Shown here piece after piece: positions 7,508-14,545 of a DNA stretch of 17,771 nucleotides. The notes beneath the pieces were generated by a model. That model worked only from the letters and a program-made list of their open reading frames with translations, was not told the DNA's origin and made no database searches. The stretch covers positions 1 to 17,771 of the forward strand of contig CAMPGW010000061.1 in the NCBI GenBank assembly GCA_946885735.1, read 5' to 3'. Made by a program: the position numbers and the translations under genes. Each line of letters opens with the position of its first letter. Within the stretch, counting starts at the first letter, position 1. The stretch is from an uncultured Gammaproteobacteria bacterium. GTDB taxonomy: Bacteria; Pseudomonadota; Gammaproteobacteria; Xanthomonadales; Xanthomonadaceae.

Positions 7508-8539
7508 TCAGTGCGCGACATCCGCCGGCAGCGGCCGGTGATGCGCGGCCTGCTCGGCCTCGGACAGCCGCAGGAAGCGCGCCGCGTTGTTGTAGAGGAT
7601 GTCGCGCTTCTGCCCGGCGTCGAGGAAGTTCGCGGTTTCCACCGCCTTGATCGCCTCGCCAATCGCATCCGGCCAGTACATCTGGTCGCTGCCGAACAGG
7701 ATGCGCTTGCCCATGCCCGCGTCGGTCATGCGCTTCAATGCATCGTGGAACTGCGCCCGCGGGAAGGCCCAGTCGTTGCAGGCGATGTCCACATACAGGT
7801 TCGGGTAGGCGAACAGCATCGCGATCATCTCGTCCACCAGCGGCGAGCCGTAATGCATCACGTACACACGCAGCTTCGGGTACTTGCGCAGCACCGGCTC
7901 GAGCAGCAGCGGCGAGCCCAGCGCCACCTGGTAGTCGCCGTAGCCGGGGAAACGCGCGGTACCGGGCGGGCCCTCGCCGAGGTGGATGCCGATGGGAATG
8001 TCGAGTTCCTCGGCCAGCGCGAAGTAGGGTGCGTAGCGCGGGTCGTCCGGTCGGTGGCCGCGATACTGGATGTAGACCTCGCCGAACACCGCCAGCTGCC
8101 CGGCGGCGTGCAGGCGCCGCATCTCCTCGATGGACAGGTCGCCCTTGGGCTTGGCGAAGCCGACGCCCGGCAACACCAGGTCCGGCGCCAGTGCGCGCCA
8201 TTGGGCGACGCGCTCCGGCGTGCCTTCCGTCATCGCCAGGCGCACGTCGTGCTTGCGCAGCGCGGCGATGGTGCCGCGCATCAGGTCTTCGTCGTCCTTC
8301 GCGGCCCGCATCGGCTGCGGGCAATCGCCCATCTTCGAGAAGTCGAGCTCCTCCCGCGGATCCACCGGCGGCACCGGTACCGGCTGGTCGCCCGGGCAGG
8401 CCGGCGCGCCCGGCGGCAGGTCCAGTGCGTAGGCGTGCACGTGCATGTCGATCACCGGACCGGTGGCGGCGGCCGCGGATGCCGGCGCCGCCGTGGCCGC
8501 CAGCAACGCGAGGAAGAGGAGCGAAGCGCGCAAGGCCAT
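7508..8539 (-). CDS. Exported amidohydrolase (Amidohydrolase_2 family)
   Basis: A 343-residue TIM-barrel metal hydrolase of the amidohydrolase superfamily, carried to the periplasm. An N-terminal signal peptide of about 22 residues ends in APASA. Metal-site candidates are H33 and H35 in DMHVH, E154 in FGEVYIQY, H186 in GIHLGEG, H229 in VMHYGSP and D285 in LFGSDQMYW. These follow the order expected for the family, which hydrolyses or decarboxylates small substrates; the substrate here is not evident. The ATG at 8539 was chosen because GGGAG lies six bases upstream and the signal peptide starts there; the frame is open further upstream but that part looks non-coding. A TTAGGCT box is 26 bases upstream. 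Confidence 0.88.
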   Translation of the reverse strand: MALRASLLFLALLAATAAPASAAAATGPVIDMHVHAYALDLPPGAPACPGDQPVPVPPVDPREELDFSKMGDCPQPMRAAKDDEDLMRGTIAALRKHDVRLAMTEGTPERVAQWRALAPDLVLPGVGFAKPKGDLSIEEMRRLHAAGQLAVFGEVYIQYRGHRPDDPRYAPYFALAEELDIPIGIHLGEGPPGTARFPGYGDYQVALGSPLLLEPVLRKYPKLRVYVMHYGSPLVDEMIAMLFAYPNLYVDIACNDWAFPRAQFHDALKRMTDAGMGKRILFGSDQMYWPDAIGEAIKAVETANFLDAGQKRDILYNNAARFLRLSEAEQAAHHRPLPADVAH

Positions 8540-8564
8540 GTCGAACTCCCGGACGGTTTTCCCA

Positions 8565-8573
8565 AGCCTAACG
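8565..8573 (-). promoter_or_regulatory. CGTTAGGCT box upstream of the amidohydrolase gene
   Basis: The minus strand reads CGTTAGGCT, close to the TTCGTTTAGGCT motif found before the DUF6090-like array and the TolB-like/TPR gene. TAGGCT fits a TAnnnT-type -10. The distance to the ATG is 26 bases. Confidence 0.4.
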
Positions 8574-8618
8574 CGGCCGGAGTACATTTGCGGTCCAGGC
8601 TCGCCGAGGAACCAGGCC

Positions 8619-9098
8619 ATGATCCCCAAGAACTCGATCTGCCTGTGGTACGACAGCGACGCCCTCGGCGCCGCCACCTTCTATGCCGCCACCTTCCCGG
8701 ACAGCTGGGTGGATCGCACCATGCATGCGCCCGGCGATTTCCCCGGCGGCAAGGCGGGCCAGTTGCTGACGGTGGAATTCACGGTGATGGGCATTCCGTG
8801 CGTGGGCCTCAATGGCGGGCCGATCTTCCCGCACACCGAGGCCTTCTCCTTCCAGGTCTCCACCGAGGGCCAGGAGCAGACCGACCGCTACTGGAACGCC
8901 ATCGTCGGCAACGGCGGCAGGGAAAGCGAGTGCGGCTGGTGCAAGGACAAGTGGGGCGTGAACTGGCAGATCACGCCGAAGGCCCTCACCGAGGCCATGG
9001 CCGATCCGGACCCGGCGGTGCGCAAGCGCGTGTTCGAGGCGATGATGACGATGCGCAAGATCGACGTGGCGAAGATCGAAGCCGCGCGGCGCGGCTGA
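8619..9098 (+). CDS. VOC superfamily protein, PhnB/3-dmu-9_3-mt type
   Basis: A 159-residue cytoplasmic protein of the vicinal-oxygen-chelate fold. This subfamily is often labelled 3-demethylubiquinone-9 3-methyltransferase or PhnB-like, usually without proof of activity. Marks are ICLWYDSDALGAATFYAATFP at the start, then LTVEFTVMGIPCVGLNGGP, FPHTEAFSFQV and ECGWCKDKWGVNWQI. The last motif is typical of the subfamily. The ATG at 8619 has GAGGA nine bases upstream; the frame extends further left but overlaps the divergent amidohydrolase signal peptide region. It ends five bases before the convergent nucleotidyltransferase gene. The substrate is unknown. Confidence 0.85.
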   Translation: MIPKNSICLWYDSDALGAATFYAATFPDSWVDRTMHAPGDFPGGKAGQLLTVEFTVMGIPCVGLNGGPIFPHTEAFSFQVSTEGQEQTDRYWNAIVGNGGRESECGWCKDKWGVNWQITPKALTEAMADPDPAVRKRVFEAMMTMRKIDVAKIEAARRG

Positions 9099-9103
9099 CG
9101 CGG

Positions 9104-9913
9104 CTAGCGCGGCTGCTCCGCGCGCTGCTCGCAGAGTGCGGCGTAAGCGGGCGACATGCGCTCACGCAAGTGCGGCCACTGCTTCTCCCAGAAGGGCCGC
9201 GAACGGATTCGCCAGGCGGGAATGGCATCGGCCAGGAAAACAGCGTGGCGCTCGGCGTTCTTCCTGGCCGCCGATTCGCCGGCGTAGTCGTTCACGATCG
9301 CCACCAGATCCAGGGTCGCCCGCTCGATCTCCTCGCTCGAGTTGGCAGCCGAAGCTTGAATACGGTCGATCTCGATCTCCAGGAAACGCCGGACGACCTC
9401 TATCGCGAGGCGTAGCTGCAGGCGGCCGAGCTCGTCCTGCTTCTCCCTCAGCTCGTGCAGGTTGGCATTGCGGCTCTGCAGGACGTGCAGCGGATGCAAT
9501 ACGCGGAACGGGTGATCCACGCCGTCGACGCGCACCATGACGGCATTCGCGTTGATCTCGTCGCGGGACAGGCCCACCACCGAATGCAGCAGGTCGACGT
9601 TGTAGACGCGATCATCCTCGGCGGCGGCCACGGCGCTGCCCACCAGGGCCGAAATGGCCTTGGGCGGCAGGACGACCGCCTTCCCGTGGATCGCGTGCGC
9701 GAAGTCCAGCAGGGGGGCCGAGTTCGCGGCATTGGGCGTGAAGAAGTCCACGTCTCGCGATACGGCTGGGAGCTCGCCGGGCTGGCGAATGCCGTATCGG
9801 TCCATCCAGAAGGCGAGGGCCTGGCCGCCGACGAGCACCACGTCCTCGCCAGCGCTCGCCAACACGCGCAGGACAAGCTCGGGAGGCATGTAGGCTTCGC
9901 CGACGCCGCCCAT
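9104..9913 (-). CDS. AbiEii-like nucleotidyltransferase (candidate toxin)
   Basis: A 269-residue protein with the hallmarks of the nucleotidyltransferase fold: LVGGQALAFW (G29-G30) followed by SRDVDFF, where D54 and D56 are the expected metal ligands. A later helical part has SRNANLHELREKQDELGRLQL, reminiscent of the second conserved block in AbiEii-type proteins. Such enzymes act as toxins or phage-defence effectors in type IV and MNT-type systems, in some cases by nucleotide addition to tRNA (family knowledge). Its start is three bases after the stop of the ParD-like gene, so the two form one unit. The ATG at 9913 was taken because CTGAGG precedes it; an ATG eight codons later is the alternative. 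The target is unknown. Confidence 0.75.
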   Translation of the reverse strand: MGGVGEAYMPPELVLRVLASAGEDVVLVGGQALAFWMDRYGIRQPGELPAVSRDVDFFTPNAANSAPLLDFAHAIHGKAVVLPPKAISALVGSAVAAAEDDRVYNVDLLHSVVGLSRDEINANAVMVRVDGVDHPFRVLHPLHVLQSRNANLHELREKQDELGRLQLRLAIEVVRRFLEIEIDRIQASAANSSEEIERATLDLVAIVNDYAGESAARKNAERHAVFLADAIPAWRIRSRPFWEKQWPHLRERMSPAYAALCEQRAEQPR

Positions 9914-9916
9914 GCC

Positions 9917-10213
9917 TCAGCCCCGCCGGAACGTGGCTGGGAACTCCAGCTCCGCCGCTACCGCCAACGACCGGGGGATCAGGTGCAAGGCCTCGGCGCG
10001 GCGCTTGCCCGCGCGGACGTCGGCAATGTCCAGCAGGCGCGTGGCCTCGGCGGCGGCACGGATGGCACCTACCCGGCCAACGTCCGTCCGCGCGGCGGCC
10101 ATGCCCAGGCGCGCCCAGTACTCCAGTTGCTGGGCAATGCTGCGGTGCTCCAGCCGGGCCTCGAGCTCGGCCAGCGCATACAGCGAGTCGGAAACACGAA
10201 CGTTCTTGGCCAT
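9917..10213 (-). CDS. ParD-like ribbon-helix-helix antitoxin
   Basis: A 98-residue protein. The first 38 residues (AKNVRVSDSLYALAELEA, then HRSIAQQLEYWARLG) match the ParD-like ribbon-helix-helix family: a short beta strand for DNA contact, then two helices for dimerisation. The remaining 60 residues are helical and charged and could bind the partner. The stop is three bases before the nucleotidyltransferase start, the typical antitoxin-first order. The 19-base palindrome at 10222-10240, directly upstream, is the expected type of operator for self-repression. The ATG at 10213 (MAKNV) has no ribosome-binding site, so a leaderless message is likely. Confidence 0.8.
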   Translation of the reverse strand: MAKNVRVSDSLYALAELEARLEHRSIAQQLEYWARLGMAAARTDVGRVGAIRAAAEATRLLDIADVRAGKRRAEALHLIPRSLAVAAELEFPATFRRG

Positions 10214-10221
10214 GGCGCATG

Positions 10222-10240
10222 GTGTGGCAAATTGCCACAC
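10222..10240 (-). promoter_or_regulatory. 19-base palindrome, probable antitoxin operator
   Basis: Nine-base arms GTGTGGCAA and TTGCCACAC flank one central base; every arm position is paired. It lies eight bases upstream of the ParD-like start. A weak -35 (TTGCCT on the minus strand, 10242-10247) and -10 (CACCAT, 10219-10224) with a 17-base spacer would put the palindrome in the spacer, where a bound ribbon-helix-helix dimer would block RNA polymerase. The palindrome itself is certain; promoter and operator roles are inferred. Confidence 0.65.
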
Positions 10241-10272
10241 GAGGCAAGCGCCGCTCGCAGTCGGGAGTGAGA

Positions 10273-11031
10273 CTAGCGCCGGCGCAGCGCGGCCAACGCC
10301 CGTTCGAGCACCACTACGTCGCCGCTGATGTTGGCCTGCGTGGAGAAGACCTCGGAGTACTGGTAGCGCAGGTTCGATTGCACGGCGGGATCGGTGCGCA
10401 GCGCGGCCGCCGTCGCGAGGATCGTGGCCGGGGCCAGGTCGAGCGTGCAGTCCGGCATGAAGCCGGTGATCTGCTGCGTCTCGTCGCGCACGTCGCTGCA
10501 ACCTGCGCGCAGCGCCTTCTGCACCCGCAGCGGGATGAGGGTGCGCACTGCGCGCCGATACGCCGACACCGATAGCCCGTCGAAGGAGTTGCGCGGCGTG
10601 TCGTAGGCGAAATACTCCGCGGCGATCCCGGCCGCCTCGGGCGGCAGCAGCCCGGTGTCACCGGACGACACGATCTCGTCCCAGGTCGCGCGCGAGGGCG
10701 GCATGTAGTTGATCTCGCTGGCCCGGTAGGCCGCGACCACCAGCGCCTGCGCATCGGACTGTGGGTCGGCGAGCAGCGCATCTGTGCGCTCGACGCTCTC
10801 GAGCACCGCAGCGTAGTAATCGGCAAGCGCGCGCCGCGAACCGAGGTCCTTGCCGAGGTCCGTGGCCAGGCGCGCGCCGTAGGCACGCCCGAGCCGCTCG
10901 TCCGCGCGCGCCTCGTTCCAGTTCGCCACCTGGATGCCGACGAACACGCCGATCACCACGATGCAGAAATCGATTCCGATCGCCGTCCATTCCTGCCTGC
11001 GGACGTGCGCGATGATGCGGCGAAGGATCAT
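10273..11031 (-). CDS. DUF6090-like single-pass membrane protein, array member 4 (last)
   Basis: A 252-residue protein. A basic N-terminus (MILRRIIAHVRRQEW) precedes one membrane helix at about 18-35 and the family mark QVANWNEAR (34-42). By the positive-inside rule the rest faces the periplasm. The C-terminal domain has AYRAS...RATWDEIVSSGDTGLL (102-129), shared with two paralogs, and two cysteines, C178 and C195, that could form a disulfide. The start overlaps the stop of the preceding paralog (ATGA), so it is the last gene of a four-gene coupled unit. The resemblance to DUF6090 rests on the helix plus QxxNWNE pattern. No function is known. The toxin-antitoxin-like unit follows 59 bases downstream. 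Confidence 0.8.
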   Translation of the reverse strand: MILRRIIAHVRRQEWTAIGIDFCIVVIGVFVGIQVANWNEARADERLGRAYGARLATDLGKDLGSRRALADYYAAVLESVERTDALLADPQSDAQALVVAAYRASEINYMPPSRATWDEIVSSGDTGLLPPEAAGIAAEYFAYDTPRNSFDGLSVSAYRRAVRTLIPLRVQKALRAGCSDVRDETQQITGFMPDCTLDLAPATILATAAALRTDPAVQSNLRYQYSEVFSTQANISGDVVVLERALAALRRR

Positions 11032-11795
11032 GGTGCGCGCTCCTGGCTGCGCGCGATCATCGCGTCCAGCGTCCCACGATAGTTGCTGAGCACGTTGAGG
11101 GCCACGCGCTGGTTGGCCATCCAGAACCGCAGCTCCGGCAGCAGGTCCGGGTGGCGCAGGTAGGCATCGAGCACGGCCTGCGCCTGTGCTTCGGTGATGG
11201 GCGGGTCGCAGTCCAGCAGTTGCTGTTCCTGCAGGCTGGCTTGCGCCCAGCAGTGCGTCCAGACGTGGTCGGCGACCACCGAGGGCGTCAGCCCACGCAC
11301 GATCTTGCGGTACTCCGGCTGCAGGTAGAACAGGTAATCAACGCCGGACCCACTTTCCAGGTAGTACTGCGACAGGCCCTCGCGCAGCACCTCGTCGCGG
11401 ATCAGGCCGAGCTCGCCGCCGCTGCGCATCTCCTGGTAGGTGGCATCCGCGGGCACCCACTGCCACAGCTGGCTGGCCTGGTAGAAGGCCAGCACGGTCT
11501 TCCAGGCGGAGCCGTCCACCCGCTCGCCGGTCTCGGCGTAGCGGACGGCCTCGCCCCCGTAATCCAGGACCTTCTGCCAGAAGACCTCGCGCCGCCCGAT
11601 GGACTGCAGGTCGGTCTGCAGGTTGCCGCGCACCCGCTGCAGGTAGGCATTCGCCTTGATGCCCTCGACGCGTTGCTCGTTCCAGTTCGCGGCCTGGATG
11701 CCGAGGAACACGCCTGCCACCAGCAGCACGAACTCGACCGTGATCGCGGTCCAGTTCTGCTCCTTCAGCGATTGCGACAGGCGGCGCAGGATCAT
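11028..11795 (-). CDS. DUF6090-like single-pass membrane protein, array member 3
   Basis: A 255-residue paralog and the most diverged in its N-terminus (MILRRLSQSLKEQNWTAITV), but with the same layout: basic cytosolic arm, membrane helix about 18-35, then QAANWNEQR. The central motif is ADATYQEMRSGGELGLI (116-132), and the cysteine pair is C182 and C196 (the latter in LLDCDPPI). Start and stop both overlap the neighbouring paralogs by ATGA, so translation is coupled on both sides. The periplasmic domain is mostly helical with many aromatic residues and shares little else with its neighbours. Function unknown. Confidence 0.8.
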   Translation of the reverse strand: MILRRLSQSLKEQNWTAITVEFVLLVAGVFLGIQAANWNEQRVEGIKANAYLQRVRGNLQTDLQSIGRREVFWQKVLDYGGEAVRYAETGERVDGSAWKTVLAFYQASQLWQWVPADATYQEMRSGGELGLIRDEVLREGLSQYYLESGSGVDYLFYLQPEYRKIVRGLTPSVVADHVWTHCWAQASLQEQQLLDCDPPITEAQAQAVLDAYLRHPDLLPELRFWMANQRVALNVLSNYRGTLDAMIARSQERAP

Positions 11796-12577
11796 GGCTG
11801 GCGCTCCTTCGCGATCTCCACGAAGCCCTCGAACACGTCCCGGTTGTTGCCGGTCAGGTCGGTCAGCCGCGTCTCGATGTCGGCCACCCGCAGGCGCAGG
11901 AAGCGCAGGGCCTGCGGGTCGGCGCGCAGCGCGGCCACGGCGGCGTCGACATCGGCGTTGGGCAGGTCGAGGTCGCAGGGGTAGTCGATCACCTTGTCGA
12001 ACCCGCGGTAGTCGCCCGGCGCGATGAACCGATCGCCGCATTGCCGGCCGAGGGCGCGCTGGGTCTCGTTGGGGATGCTCATGCGGAACAAGGCGCGGTA
12101 GGGCGACTCGACGCCCTCGCGCACCATGTTGTCCACGGTGGCAAGGCTGTAGGCGCGCACCGCGAGTTTCAGCAACTCCCGATCCTCGATCAGCCCGACG
12201 TTGCCGGTGGAGATCAGCTCGTCGTAGGTGGCGCGGCGCGCGGCGCCCTGCTTGTACTGGGTGGCCCGGTAGGCATTGACGAGCAGTTCCTCGTTCGAGA
12301 GCGGCTTCTCGCCGCTGAGCGCATCCGCCGTCGCCTCGGTGGCATCGCGGATGTCGCGGTAGTAGGCCAGCAGGAACTGGTAGCGCCAGGCCTCGGCGCG
12401 CAGATCGTCCTCGAGTCGCTGGGTAAACACCGCCGCCTTGTCGCGCGTCAGCCGCGCCTCGTTCCAGTTCGCGACCTGGATGCCGATGAAGACGCCCAGC
12501 ACGACGATCACCAGGTCGATGCCGATGGCGGTCCATTGCTGGTTGCGGACGTGTTCGATGACGCGGCGCAGGATCAT
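11792..12577 (-). CDS. DUF6090-like single-pass membrane protein, array member 2
   Basis: A 261-residue paralog. Residues 3-42 are identical to those of array member 1, including the membrane helix (about 18-35) and QVANWNEAR, while the remaining 220 residues are very different. Its C-terminal domain instead resembles member 4: AYRAT then RATYDELISTGNVGLI (102-130), and the cysteine pair C180 and C201 (DYPCDLDL). Both ends overlap neighbours by ATGA. At the DNA level the first 125 bases differ from member 1 at only about nine positions, which points to recent exchange or strong constraint. Function unknown. Confidence 0.8.
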   Translation of the reverse strand: MILRRVIEHVRNQQWTAIGIDLVIVVLGVFIGIQVANWNEARLTRDKAAVFTQRLEDDLRAEAWRYQFLLAYYRDIRDATEATADALSGEKPLSNEELLVNAYRATQYKQGAARRATYDELISTGNVGLIEDRELLKLAVRAYSLATVDNMVREGVESPYRALFRMSIPNETQRALGRQCGDRFIAPGDYRGFDKVIDYPCDLDLPNADVDAAVAALRADPQALRFLRLRVADIETRLTDLTGNNRDVFEGFVEIAKERQP

Positions 12578-13320
12578 GGGCGGGCCTCGATCAGCCGCTT
12601 CGTCGCCACCAGCTCGGCGCGCCACTTGCGGGAGATGATCGGCAGGTTTCCCTGGATGCGCTCCCAGTTGAAGAAGGCCTTCACCAGCGCGTCGTCGCGG
12701 CAGGCGGTGGATATCGGCACGGCGAGTTCCAGCCGGCGCCGGGTACTCACCCATTCGAAGCCGACATACTGCGCCTTGAACCGGTACGCAGCGCCGATCC
12801 GCAGTAGCGGATTGAGCTCCGATCCGCTTTCCTCCGGCCGGCGTTCGGCACTGTCGGCCGTCTTCTGCAGCACGTCGAAGTAGTAAAGCAGCTCCGAGAA
12901 ACGCTGGCGCTCGGCCGGGGACTGCTCGGCCAGCAGCCGCGGGTTGGAAGTGATCTCGTCCAGGGCGTTGCGCCTGGGATGCAAGCCGGCCGTGCCGCGG
13001 ATCATGTCCAGGCCCGTGCCCACCGACTCGAGGTTCTGCTCGCTGTCCACGCAGGACTGCAACGCGTCGAGCGCCCGGGAAGCCTTCGCGAGCTCGCCCT
13101 GGATGGAGGCATCGAAGGCATCCAGGCTGGCCAGGTTGGTGTCGATTTCCGCCTCGAGCCGCCCCAGGGCCGCCTGGTACGCAGCCCGGTCGGCCCGCGC
13201 CTCGTTCCAGTTCGCCACTTGGATGCCGATGAACACGCCCAGCACGACAATCACCAGGTCGATGCCTATGGCGGTCCATTGCTGGTTGCGGACGTGCTCG
13301 ATGACGCGGCGTAGCAGCAT
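12574..13320 (-). CDS. DUF6090-like single-pass membrane protein, array member 1 (first)
   Basis: A 248-residue protein and the first gene of the four-gene array. Basic arm MLLRRVIEHVRNQQW, membrane helix about 18-35, QVANWNEAR, then a helical domain with heptad-like stretches (about 45-90). Its middle (RNALDEITSNPRLL, about 117-130) keeps only a trace of the ATxxE..S.G..GL motif of the others, and its cysteines, C90 and C207, are placed differently, so its C-terminal domain is the odd one out. GGGGAA precedes the ATG by about eight bases. The shared TTCGTTTAGGCT motif lies 48 bases upstream. Its stop overlaps the next start. Function unknown. Confidence 0.8.
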   Translation of the reverse strand: MLLRRVIEHVRNQQWTAIGIDLVIVVLGVFIGIQVANWNEARADRAAYQAALGRLEAEIDTNLASLDAFDASIQGELAKASRALDALQSCVDSEQNLESVGTGLDMIRGTAGLHPRRNALDEITSNPRLLAEQSPAERQRFSELLYYFDVLQKTADSAERRPEESGSELNPLLRIGAAYRFKAQYVGFEWVSTRRRLELAVPISTACRDDALVKAFFNWERIQGNLPIISRKWRAELVATKRLIEARP

Positions 13321-13368
13321 GGCGCGCTTCCCCGGCGTGGCGGCCGCCTCCCCAGACGGCCAGTCCCC

Positions 13369-13380
13369 AGCCTAAACGAA
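13369..13380 (-). promoter_or_regulatory. TTCGTTTAGGCT motif upstream of the DUF6090-like array
   Basis: The minus strand reads TTCGTTTAGGCT, followed 15 bases later by GGGGAGGCGG. The same 12-mer, with the same second box 16 bases later, precedes the TolB-like/TPR gene at 16418-16429. TAGGCT fits a TAnnnT -10, but neither site has a good -35 at the usual distance, so a regulator site or alternative sigma factor is possible. Confidence 0.5.
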
Positions 13381-13488
13381 AACCGCCCCGCCGACCTGTC
13401 AGGGGTGACGACCGGTAGTGTGCGAAGCTAGGTCCAAGCCCGGCGACGGCGAGCCAATGACACGCGCAACGTGCAAAAGGGGTGACCG

Positions 13489-14535
13489 GTGAGCACTGGA
13501 GCCAGGCTACTGCTTTTCGTAGGAATGGTCGTGGGTGCAGGCTCAGCACGCGCTGAGGACGAAGCGCCGCTCGTCACCGACGTCGTCTATGCGAAGGAAG
13601 TCCGGCTGGTGGAGGTCGAGCCCGGGCGACGTCTGAATCTCCATTGCCTCGGCCAAGGCTCACCCACCGTGGTCTTCGAATCCGGCGCGGGTGGAGGAAT
13701 GACCGCCTGGTCGCCCGTCCACAAGGACATCGCAGCGCATACCCGTGCCTGCGCCTATGATCGCGCCGGACGCAACTTCAGCGACCCCAGTCCGCACCCG
13801 AGCACCAGCGCCAACATCGCGGCCGACCTGCACCGCTTGATGGCGGCGGCAGGTGAGAAGCCCCCGTACGTCCTGGTCGGGCATTCGCTCGGCGGCCTTG
13901 CCGTCCGCTCCTACGCCGACGCCTACCCCGAGGAGGTCGCCGGCCTGGTGCTCGTGGATCCGATGCACGAGGACCAGTCCGAGTTGTATCGCGCCCTCGA
14001 CCCGGCCAAGGCCAGCCGCGAGGCCTGGGAGCAGCAGCGCGAACCCCGATTCGCGCGCATCCGTGCCTGCCGGGATGCGGCGGCGGCCGGGTTCACCAAG
14101 GACACCGAGGTCTACAAGACCTGCTCGATCGGCGAACCGGATCCGCTGTACTCGGCGGAAATCAATGCGGCGTACATGCAGCTGGAAGTGAAGCCGGCCT
14201 ACTGGCAGGGTTTCCTCAGCGAGCACGAGAATGCATTCACGGCGAGCGCCGATGAGGTGCGTGCATCCCGGCACTCCTACGGCGCACTGCCTCTGGTGGT
14301 GCTGACGCGCGCGCCCGCGCCGCGAGGCGCCAAGGAGACGCAGGCCGTGCGCGACGAGCGCAACGCCGTCTGGGTCCGCATGCACCAGGACATCGTCCGA
14401 CTCTCGTCCCGCGGTGAGCACCGAGTGATCGCCGATTCATCGCACGCGATCCAGTTCGACCAGCCGGCGGCCGTGGTCAAGGCCGTACTCGACGTGGTGC
14501 GGATGGCGCAGCCGCGCGACGGCACCGAACCCTGA
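13489..14535 (+). CDS. Exported alpha/beta hydrolase
   Basis: A 348-residue protein starting at GTG, with AGGGG about seven bases upstream. A signal peptide covers about 1-22 (ending SARA). The hydrolase fold shows an oxyanion region (VVFESGAGGG, about 61-70), CAYDRAGRNFSD (about 88-99), the nucleophile elbow GHSLGG with S133, LVLVDPMHEDQ with a candidate acid, and H319 in IADSSHAIQFDQP as the likely catalytic histidine. It probably cleaves an ester or related bond in the periplasm; the substrate is not evident. It diverges from the DUF6090-like array, sharing the 168-base upstream region, and ends ten bases from the convergent TolB-like/TPR gene with no terminator between. Confidence 0.9.
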   Translation: MSTGARLLLFVGMVVGAGSARAEDEAPLVTDVVYAKEVRLVEVEPGRRLNLHCLGQGSPTVVFESGAGGGMTAWSPVHKDIAAHTRACAYDRAGRNFSDPSPHPSTSANIAADLHRLMAAAGEKPPYVLVGHSLGGLAVRSYADAYPEEVAGLVLVDPMHEDQSELYRALDPAKASREAWEQQREPRFARIRACRDAAAAGFTKDTEVYKTCSIGEPDPLYSAEINAAYMQLEVKPAYWQGFLSEHENAFTASADEVRASRHSYGALPLVVLTRAPAPRGAKETQAVRDERNAVWVRMHQDIVRLSSRGEHRVIADSSHAIQFDQPAAVVKAVLDVVRMAQPRDGTEP

Positions 14536-14545
14536 AGCCAGTCGG

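Noticed and set aside
7511..9415. A plus-strand open frame of 634 codons over the amidohydrolase and VOC genes
   Set aside because: It is antisense to a protein with clear signal peptide and metal-site motifs. Its translation is low-complexity Arg/Gly/His/Val as expected of a GC-rich shadow, and it crosses into unrelated genes.
13401..13491. Short direct repeats of GGGGTGAC near CCGGT before the alpha/beta hydrolase gene
   Set aside because: The match is only about 8 bases with different spacing, and the second copy overlaps the ribosome-binding region and start codon. It is too short to call an operator.
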